Below, one piece after another: positions 58,327 to 64,000 of a stretch of 64,000 nt of DNA. The notes beneath the pieces were generated by a model that did no database searches, was not told where the DNA came from, and saw only the letters and a program-made list of their open reading frames with translations. The position numbers were made by a program, and so were the translations under genes. Source of the DNA: Streptomyces sp. 6-11-2 (GTDB taxonomy: Bacteria > Actinomycetota > Actinomycetes > Streptomycetales > Streptomycetaceae); the NCBI RefSeq assembly GCF_006540305.1, contig NZ_BJOR01000002.1, positions 248,001 through 312,000 on the forward strand. Reading direction: 5' to 3'. Position 1 is the stretch's first letter. Every line of letters begins with the position of its first letter.

Positions 58327-58923
58327 TCAGGAGCGGCGGGTGAGGTGGGTGAGGGTGACGCCGTTGGAGAAGGCAGTGCGCTCGGCGACATGGAAGACGG
58401 TGGGGTTGAAGGCGCCGTCGAAAGCCGGGATTCCGGCGCCGGCGACCACCGGGTAGTGCTTGACCACCAGTTCGTCGATCTCGGGCAGGAGGGCGCCCGC
58501 GAGCTTGCCGCCTCCGCAGAGCCAGATGTCCAGGCCGGTGCCCTCCTGCCGCTTGAGTTCGCGGACGAGGGCGAGTGGGTCGCCCGGGACGACGGTGACG
58601 GCGGGGTCGGTGTCCGGCTCGAGGGTGCTGGAGACCACGTATTGACGCAGGTGCGCGTACGGGCTGGTGATCCCCGCGTCGAGGGCGGGGCGGTAGGTGC
58701 CGAGGCCCATGACGACGGTGTCGAAGCGCCGGTTGGGCGCGTCGGTGAGGCCTACGGCGGCTCGGTGGGCGGTCGGAACGGTCTCGGGGTACAGCGAGTT
58801 GGTCCAGGAGAAGTAGGCGGCGGTCTGCTGTTCGTCGCCGGCGGGGAAGAAGTCGTACTCGCCGCCGGGGCCGGCGATGCGGCCATCGAGCGTGACACCG
58901 ACGTAGTACACGAGCTTTCGCAT
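58327..58923 (-). CDS. Dihydrofolate-reductase-family (RibD C-terminal-like) protein
   Basis: A 198-residue reductase-like protein. It starts MRKLVYYVGVTLDGRIAGPG and has FDTVVMGLGTY, YVVSSTLEPDTDP, GTGLDIWLCGGGKLAGALL and VAGAGIPAF, the standard pieces of DHFR/RibD_C-fold proteins that bind NADPH. True folate reductase activity is unlikely; members are often uncharacterised. ATG 58923 has GGAG about 9 nt upstream; an in-frame ATG at 58938 would add five residues. It is divergent from a TetR gene, with two long direct repeats overlapping both starts, so it is probably the regulator's target. Confidence 0.88.
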   Translation of the reverse strand: MRKLVYYVGVTLDGRIAGPGGEYDFFPAGDEQQTAAYFSWTNSLYPETVPTAHRAAVGLTDAPNRRFDTVVMGLGTYRPALDAGITSPYAHLRQYVVSSTLEPDTDPAVTVVPGDPLALVRELKRQEGTGLDIWLCGGGKLAGALLPEIDELVVKHYPVVAGAGIPAFDGAFNPTVFHVAERTAFSNGVTLTHLTRRS

Positions 58924-58938
58924 CTCTGATGGCTCCAT

Positions 58939-58988
58939 ACGTAGTACTCTAGATGAAGTGGTTTGAACGTAGTACTACAGATGGAGTG
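58939..58988. promoter_or_regulatory. Duplicated 22-bp operator between divergent genes
   Basis: ACGTAGTACTCTAGATGAAGTG (58939-58960, first 20 bases given in the findings) recurs as an imperfect copy at 58967-58988 with three mismatches, 28 bp apart. Each contains ACGTAGTACT; the second copy contains the palindrome GTAGTACTAC. The repeats lie between the DHFR-like and TetR start codons. Confidence 0.75.
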
Positions 58989-58994
58989 ATGTCA

Positions 58995-59573
58995 ATGGTG
59001 AGGCGAAACGACCAGCGGCGCGCCGCCCTCGTCGACGCCGCGATCGAGGTGCTGGCCAGGGAAGGCGCACGTGGTCTGACGTTCCGGGCGGTGGACAGCG
59101 AGGCCGCCGTACCGGCCGGCACCGCGTCCAACTACTTCGTCAGCCGCGACGACCTGCTCACCCAGGCCGGCGCCCGTGTGTACGAGCGGCTCAAGCCCGA
59201 CGACGCCACGATCGCCCGCCAGCAGGCGGCCGGCCGTGACCGGGAAACCTACGCGGAGCTGATGCGTGAACTCGTCGGCCGCATCGCCCGCTTCCGCACC
59301 GGCTACCTCGCGTTGCTCGAACTCCGCCTGGAGGCCACCCGCCGCCCCGAATTGCGCAAGGTCCTCACCGAGCGAGTCCGGGCCGACGTCGACGCCAACG
59401 TGGCCTACCACGAGGCCTCCGGCCTCCCCGGCGACGCCATGGCCGTCAAGCTGCTCATACTGGCTCTGAACTGGCTGATCGTCGAGCAGCTCACCCTGCC
59501 GGACGTCTTCACGGAAGCAGAGCGTGAACAACTGGTGACGGCCGCGGTCGAACGCATCGTAGCGGCGGAGTAG
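58995..59573 (+). CDS. TetR-family regulator
   Basis: A 192-residue regulator. The helix-turn-helix lies at about residues 5-55 (RRAALVDAAIEVLAREGARG; FRAVDSEAAVPAGTASNYFV), where TxSNYFxxRDDLL is typical of a subgroup of TetR proteins. The C-terminal domain is a helical ligand pocket (YLALLELRLEATRRPELRKV). ATG 58995 has GGAG 8 nt upstream; ATGs at 58989 and 58953 are in frame, but the latter sits within the operator. It should bind the duplicated repeats and control itself and the divergent reductase. Confidence 0.9.
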   Translation: MVRRNDQRRAALVDAAIEVLAREGARGLTFRAVDSEAAVPAGTASNYFVSRDDLLTQAGARVYERLKPDDATIARQQAAGRDRETYAELMRELVGRIARFRTGYLALLELRLEATRRPELRKVLTERVRADVDANVAYHEASGLPGDAMAVKLLILALNWLIVEQLTLPDVFTEAEREQLVTAAVERIVAAE

Positions 59574-59836
59574 ACGGCAGACGCACACGGATTCCCCAAG
59601 GAGCCCCGTGCGGCGAGGACTGCGAGCCCATCCGGCTGGTTGGGGGCCGGGTGACGGAAGTACGGGGTGACCGGCCGCACCGGCCCGATCCGGTGCTCGC
59701 GGCGCAGCTGCACCACCCGGGCCTCGGCGGCAGCAGGGGTCTGCCGGGGCGAGTGGCGCGCACGACGTGCCGCCGGGTCAGTGCGTGGTCGAACTGGTCG
59801 GGGGTGAAGTCCTGCATCCGTGAAGATCCGTGCCGG

Positions 59837-62602
59837 TCACAGGTCGAGGGGGAGAGCGGTGAGCTCGGCGCGGGAGGCGACGCCCAACTTGGCGTAGCAG
59901 TTTCTCAAGTGAAAGTCGACGGTGCGTGAACTGACGAACAGCTGCGCGGCAACGTCCCGGTTCGACAGGCCCTGCCGGACCAGGGCGGCGACCTGGCGCT
60001 CCTGCGGGGTCAGCTCGGTGGCGGTGGCGACGTCGCGGCGGCGGACGCTCTCGCCGGAGGCGCGCAGCTCTTGCGCGGCCCGCTGAGCCCACGAGGCAGC
60101 GCCGAGGCCCTCGAACAGCGCCAGCGCGGTGCGCAGATGCTCGCGGGCGTCGACCCTGCGGCGGGCGCGGCGCAGGTGTTCGCCGAAGGCCAGATGAGTG
60201 CGGGCCCGGTTGGGTAGCCGTCGCGAGCCGGCGTGCGCGGTCAGTGCCTGCTGGAAGTGGGCCTCGGCGTCGCTGTCGGCTGCGAGCAGCGCACGGCCGT
60301 GTTCGACGACCGCGGTCGCGGCCGGCAGCCCGGTGCCCGCGGCGAACTGCTCCAACTCGGCCAGCCAAGTGCGGGCGAGGCCTGGGCGGTTGCCGCGGAT
60401 GGCGGCGTCGAACAGGTCGAGAGCAGCCAGACGGCGGCAGGCCGGCCCCTCGATTTGCTCGAGATGGTGCAGCGCCGATGCGGGCTGCGTGGCCGCGCGC
60501 AGCCCGCGGGTCCAGTGCGTCAGGTCGGCGACGAGGCCGTCGGTGATGCCGACCGGGTGCTTGTCCCTGATCTCGGTGACCTTGTCCAGGTGGCGGTCGG
60601 TGACGTCGTCTCCGCGTAGCGCCGCGACCAGGGCGAGTTGTGCGGTGGGCAGTGCGGTCAACCCAGGGTGGCCGGTGCCGACGGTCAGCGGCAGCGCCTC
60701 GGCGGCGGCACTGGCCGCCTTCGGCCAGGCGCCGGTAGCGATCTGGAAGTGGGCCCCGCGGGTAAGGGCGTGCTCGACCATGTTCAGCGCGCCGGCGCGG
60801 CGGGCGGCGGTCAGTTGCTGTTCATGCAGCCGCAGTCCGCGTTCGTCGTCGTCGATCAGCATCGCGGCGATGCCCAGGTTGGGCTGCAACAGGTGGTCCT
60901 CGACCGGGGCGTCGTCGGTGAGGACGAACGCGGACCGGAAGGATTCCGCGGCGGCAGTCCAGTCGCTGCGGGCGACGGCGCCGAAGCCGTGCAGGAGGGC
61001 CCAGGCGGCCCGCACCTGGGGCGGCGCGTCCGGCGCGGGCTCGGCCACCAGCGCGGTCGGGTCCACCGCGCGCGGGGACCGGGCGCCGAACGCCGCCAGC
61101 GACGCGGCGAGCATCGCCAGCTGCGCCACCAGTGCCGCGTCCCCGTCGGCGGCGACCTCGGTGGCCCGCAGGATGAGGTCGTAGCCGTCGTTCAGCGAGC
61201 GGGTGTTCCACTCGATCTGCCCCTGCAACGCGAGCAGTTGCGCAAGCGCCGGCGGATCGGTCACGTCTGCCGCGGCGGCCTGGGCGAGCGCCGAGGCGCG
61301 CGAAGGGTGCGCGCCCAGCCAGGCCGAGGACGCGGCACGGTACAGCCGCCGGCCGCGGGCCTCACCGCCGGCGGTGAGCTCGGCGGCGCGGGCCCACGCG
61401 GCGGCCGCCGCCTCGTGGCCACCGCGGGCCGCAGCGCGCTCGGCGACCCCGTCGAGGGCGGCGACGACGTCCTCGTCGGGCCGGTCGGCGGCGGCGGCCA
61501 GGTGCCAGGCCCGCCGCTCGGGGTCGCCGGTCAGCACGTCGGCGAGCGCACGGTGCGCGGCACGGCGTTGCGCACTGGTGGCAGCCCGGTAGACCGCCGA
61601 GCGCACCAGCGGGTGGTAGAGGGAGACGGCGTCGCCGTCGACGCGCAGCAACCCCGACAGCTCCACCGTGTCGAGGGCGGTATCAGCGGCGTCGAGGCGC
61701 TCGGCGGCGTCGCCGACCACAGTCAGGCGGGTGGTGTCGTCGGTCGCGGCGACCAGCAGGAACCGCTGCGCGGTCTCGTCGAGGCGGCGGTAGCGGTCGA
61801 GGAAGGCGCGCTCCACACCGCCGGTCAGCGGCAGCGGGGTGGGCAGCGGCGCCCGGCCGGCCAGTTGGTCCGCGGTGAGCACCCCGGCCAGCTCGACCAG
61901 CGCGAGCGGGTTGCCGCCGGTGCCCGCCACCAGTTGGTCGCGAGCCGCCGGATCGATGTCGGTCCCGGTGTGTTCGGACAGCAGCGCGTGGGCGTCGGCA
62001 CCGGTCACGCCGTCGAGAACGATGGTGGGCAGGTCCCCGGCGTCGAACTCGCGGGCGTCGCCGTCGCGGGCGGCGAACAGCAGCGCCACGCGCTCCGCCT
62101 GCAGTCGGCGGGCGGCGAACAGCAGCGCCGCGGCCGACGCGTCGTCGAGCCAGTGCGCGTCGTCGACGACGACCAGCAGCGGCGCCTCTTCGGCAGCGTC
62201 GGCGAGCAGGCTCAGCGTGCCGAGGAACGCGCGGAAGCGGTCGCCCTCGCCCTCGGTCTCACCCATCGCCGCGCGCAGTGCCGCAGCCTGCGGCGCCGGC
62301 AGGGCATCGATGCGGGTGCGCAGTGGCCACAGCAGCCGTTGCAGTGCGGCGAAGGCCAGCGGCGATTCGGACTCCACGCCGGAGGTGCGCAGCACCCGCA
62401 GGTCCAACGTGGTTGCCAACACGTCGGCCAGCAGCGCCGACTTGCCGACCCCGGCGACGCCACGCACCACCAGCGCGCCGCCGCTGCCGGTGCGTGCGGC
62501 GTCGAGCAGGGCGGCGATCGCCGCGCGTTCAGGGTCCCGTCCGGCCAGCACGAGCCCAACGGTACCGAACGCGCCGGTGAAGACACCGGCGCAAGTGATC
62601 AC
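59837..62602 (-). CDS. Large ATP-binding LuxR-type regulator (LAL family)
   Basis: A 921-residue transcriptional regulator. The N-terminal AAA/STAND ATPase has Walker A GVAGVGKSAL and Walker B LLVVVDDAHWLDD. A long middle part of TPR-like helices follows. The C-terminal LuxR helix-turn-helix spans the last 60 residues (ELTPQERQVAALVRQGLSNR; VSSRTVDFHLRNCYAKLGV). LAL regulators often activate polyketide or catabolic genes. The start is uncertain: GTG 62602 is used, and GTG 62551 directly before LAGRDPER is also plausible. It is divergent from a decayed MFS gene that may once have been its target. No intact target is adjacent. Confidence 0.9.
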   Translation of the reverse strand: MITCAGVFTGAFGTVGLVLAGRDPERAAIAALLDAARTGSGGALVVRGVAGVGKSALLADVLATTLDLRVLRTSGVESESPLAFAALQRLLWPLRTRIDALPAPQAAALRAAMGETEGEGDRFRAFLGTLSLLADAAEEAPLLVVVDDAHWLDDASAAALLFAARRLQAERVALLFAARDGDAREFDAGDLPTIVLDGVTGADAHALLSEHTGTDIDPAARDQLVAGTGGNPLALVELAGVLTADQLAGRAPLPTPLPLTGGVERAFLDRYRRLDETAQRFLLVAATDDTTRLTVVGDAAERLDAADTALDTVELSGLLRVDGDAVSLYHPLVRSAVYRAATSAQRRAAHRALADVLTGDPERRAWHLAAAADRPDEDVVAALDGVAERAAARGGHEAAAAAWARAAELTAGGEARGRRLYRAASSAWLGAHPSRASALAQAAAADVTDPPALAQLLALQGQIEWNTRSLNDGYDLILRATEVAADGDAALVAQLAMLAASLAAFGARSPRAVDPTALVAEPAPDAPPQVRAAWALLHGFGAVARSDWTAAAESFRSAFVLTDDAPVEDHLLQPNLGIAAMLIDDDERGLRLHEQQLTAARRAGALNMVEHALTRGAHFQIATGAWPKAASAAAEALPLTVGTGHPGLTALPTAQLALVAALRGDDVTDRHLDKVTEIRDKHPVGITDGLVADLTHWTRGLRAATQPASALHHLEQIEGPACRRLAALDLFDAAIRGNRPGLARTWLAELEQFAAGTGLPAATAVVEHGRALLAADSDAEAHFQQALTAHAGSRRLPNRARTHLAFGEHLRRARRRVDAREHLRTALALFEGLGAASWAQRAAQELRASGESVRRRDVATATELTPQERQVAALVRQGLSNRDVAAQLFVSSRTVDFHLRNCYAKLGVASRAELTALPLDL

Positions 62603-62872
62603 CTGCGGCGAGCGTGGCAGCTGACCATCACCCCGATTCCGAGGAGGAGCCCCGTCGGCCCACCCCGCCGCCAACCGGCACCCCCTCGCACAGGCACCGG
62701 TCGCCCCATGGGCCGGCCGCGCACAACTCGGTCGCCCCATGCGCTGGCCGCGCACAACTCGGACGCCCTGGCGCCCGCACCCTGGTCCTCGGCGGCGCCT
62801 TGGCCGGCCGCAGGCGTGCTGCCGGCCGCCGGTGCCGCCGGCACCTCCGACGCCGGCGGCACTTCCGACGTC
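62603..62872. other. Intergenic region with 31-bp tandem duplication
   Basis: About 270 bp upstream of the LAL gene and before the recognisable part of the MFS remnant. It contains the tandem repeat at 62700-62761. No gene start or operator can be defended. Confidence 0.5.
62700..62761. repeat. 31-bp tandem duplication
   Basis: 62700-62730 is repeated directly at 62731-62761 with two mismatches. Both copies begin gtcgccccatg and end gcgcacaactcg. Confidence 0.85.
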
Positions 62873-63253
62873 GGCGTCGGGCCACCGGGCTTCCTGCCCA
62901 TCGGCGCAGGCATCGGGCCGATATCCGTCGCCATCGACGTCGCTGCGACGGGCGACGTGCCCGCCACGGGTCCCGGACCGTCCTCGAGGCTGACGATCAC
63001 CTGCCACGAGATCGGCGCCGCGCTCGGTGTCGCCGGGCTCACCGCGACAGCCGGCGACCTCGCCACGCAAGCCGGGCTGATCGTCGCCTACAACCGGGCT
63101 TTCGCCGTCACCGTCGGCGTCCTTGCCACCCTGCTCGTCCTCACCGCGCTCGCCGTCCCCCGTGGCAAGCCCTGCGCCACGGTCAGCAGCGACGGAGCGC
63201 ACCGTCCCCGACCGGGCCGACCCTGGCGGAAAACCCGGCGATTTCCCCGGTGA
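62873..63253 (+). pseudogene. C-terminal remnant of a DHA2-type MFS drug transporter
   Basis: The plus-strand frame encodes GPPGFLPIGAGIGPISVAID and, after a short gap, TCHEIGAALGVAGLTATAGD, AYNRAFAVTVGVLATLLVLT and ALAVPRG. This matches the last three membrane spans of 14-TM MFS drug exporters, in which GLxxTxxEIGAALGVAVL is conserved. The preceding eleven spans are absent. The C-terminal tail is basic. It is a relic divergent from the LAL regulator. Confidence 0.65.
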
Positions 63254-63316
63254 GACGCACCCACCCTCGGGCCGACGCTTACACCTGACCGGCACCACCA
63301 CCAGCACCTCGGGGAA

Positions 63317-63547
63317 TTGCCCTTGCAGTCCAGCACCTACATCGCCTCGACCACCTTCGAGGCCGAGGACACGACCCGCGCGCACTGCCGACGCGCGGTC
63401 ACCGAACAGCTCGCCGCCATCGACAGCGTCGGCACCGTCACCATCGGCCTGGCCCCCGGGACGCTCACCGTCATCGCCTCTCGCCCCCTGGACCGCGCCG
63501 ACATCGCCGCCGCCGTCGACGAGGCGGGCCACGCCCTCGTCCCATGA
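63317..63547 (+). CDS. Heavy-metal-associated-domain-like protein lacking CxxC
   Basis: A 76-residue protein with the ferredoxin-like pattern of copper chaperones: TTFEAEDTTRAHCRRAVTEQ for the first strand and helix, VGTVTIGLAPGTLTVIASRP for the middle strands and DIAAAVDEAGHALVP at the end. The metal site is normally MTCxxC; here it is DTTRAHC, so only the second Cys remains. It may bind metal weakly or have another role. The start is uncertain (TTG 63317 or TTG 63323). Its stop overlaps an ATG in frame with the next gene (ATGA). Confidence 0.65.
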   Translation: MPLQSSTYIASTTFEAEDTTRAHCRRAVTEQLAAIDSVGTVTIGLAPGTLTVIASRPLDRADIAAAVDEAGHALVP

Positions 63548-63582
63548 CTCCGCCCATTCCGCACGCCACCCGGAGGCCTGCC

Positions 63583-64000
63583 GTGCCCAGCACACTGCCC
63601 GCTCTCAGCGCCACCCCCGCCCACACCGAAGACCTGGGGCGCCGCACGTCGCTGCGTCTGCCCGCCACGCTGCTGCTCGTGGGACAACTCCTGTACATCG
63701 CGGTCACCCAGTTCCACACCGATGGGGACGCGAACAACCACCCCGCCGTGTTCACCGAGTACGCCGACAGCGGGATCTGGACGGCCGTCCACCTCGGCCA
63801 GTTCGCGGGCATGGCGGTGCTCCTCGCGGGACTGGTCGCCCTGTTCTTCGCCCTGGACGTCCAGGCTGGAACAGCCAGATGGGCGGGGCGATTCGGTGCC
63901 GCTTCGGCGGTGGCGACACTGGCGCTCTACGGCGTCCTCCAGGCCGTGGACGGGGTCGCCCTCAAACAGGCCGTGAACGCGTGGGCGAGCGCCCCGTACG
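63583..64000 (+). CDS. Membrane protein of unknown function (partial)
   Basis: The first 139 codons of a gene leaving the window on the right. GTG 63583 has GGAGG 6 nt upstream. An in-frame ATG at 63544 overlaps the stop of the preceding gene and would add 13 residues. Hydrophobic segments LPATLLLVGQLLYIAV, FAGMAVLLAGLVALFFAL and ASAVATLALYGVLQAV indicate at least three spans, with an extracytoplasmic loop containing HTDGDANNHPAVFTEY. It resembles small uncharacterised actinomycete membrane proteins. Coupling with the HMA-like gene suggests a shared role. Confidence 0.7.
   Translation, partial: MPSTLPALSATPAHTEDLGRRTSLRLPATLLLVGQLLYIAVTQFHTDGDANNHPAVFTEYADSGIWTAVHLGQFAGMAVLLAGLVALFFALDVQAGTARWAGRFGAASAVATLALYGVLQAVDGVALKQAVNAWASAPY

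Noticed and set aside
60638..63253. A long plus-strand frame through the LAL regulator
   Set aside because: Only its last 126 codons resemble a protein (the MFS relic). The earlier part is antisense to conserved LAL sequence.

Overview
This is high-GC DNA with strong G/C bias at third codon positions, GGAG/GAGGAG ribosome binding sites, frequent GTG starts and typical actinomycete families (SARP/AfsR regulator, DrrAB exporter, WS/DGAT acyltransferase, SpoIIE-type phosphatase, PfaD-linked polyketide synthase). It is almost certainly from a Streptomyces or close relative. The many accessory genes, broken genes and an IS21 scar suggest a variable chromosome arm. No tRNA, rRNA, CRISPR array or replication origin was seen.

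Region 1 (1-16091) is a lipid/polyketide locus. On the minus strand, transcribed leftward and leaving the window, are a thioester reductase, a PfaD-type enoyl reductase, a PfaA-like synthase (KS-AT-ACP-KR-DH) and a further ketosynthase. This is the layout of PUFA-synthase or heterocyst-glycolipid-type iterative synthases with reductive release. Next to it are a WS/DGAT acyltransferase, a flavin monooxygenase, a two-gene ABC transporter and a small secreted protein. A reduced acyl product that is esterified and exported is a plausible but untested reading.

Region 2 (16645-24896) holds a quinone oxidoreductase divergent from an ArsR regulator with a clear shared operator. A DrrA/DrrB exporter follows, preceded by four heptamers at 11-12 bp spacing that look like a SARP binding array. 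A large SARP-NB-ARC-TPR regulator converges on drrB and overlaps it. A SAM-dependent methyltransferase and two small divergent hypothetical genes follow.

Region 3 (24978-41953) is a mosaic of small enzymes (VOC, GNAT, NmrA-type, alpha/beta hydrolase, metallo-beta-lactamase fold, NTF2-like) mixed with gene fragments: an alpha/beta hydrolase tail, a SnoaL-like cyclase, an MFS transporter, a GNAT/P-loop chimera and a haloalkane-dehalogenase-like remnant. It includes a Tet(X)-like monooxygenase and a TetR gene sharing one palindromic operator, and a large secreted GH31 glycosidase.

Region 4 (42067-50320) has a cytochrome P450 divergent from an aromatic hydroxylase and an amidohydrolase, suggesting aromatic-compound oxidation. 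It is followed by an XdhC/NpdG gene-fragment chimera, an IS21 transposase remnant, a GAF-PP2C phosphatase and a MASE1 membrane sensor.

Region 5 (50321-64000) has two tandem ABC-F genes preceded by a 9-codon leader peptide and terminator-like hairpins, an arrangement that suggests ribosome-mediated attenuation. Then come a truncated DUF1097 gene, a broken DUF2877 gene with an octamer repeat at its frameshift, asnB, a dihydrofolate-reductase-like gene divergent from a TetR gene across duplicated operators, a large LuxR-type ATPase regulator, an MFS remnant, a heavy-metal-domain-like protein and a partial membrane protein.
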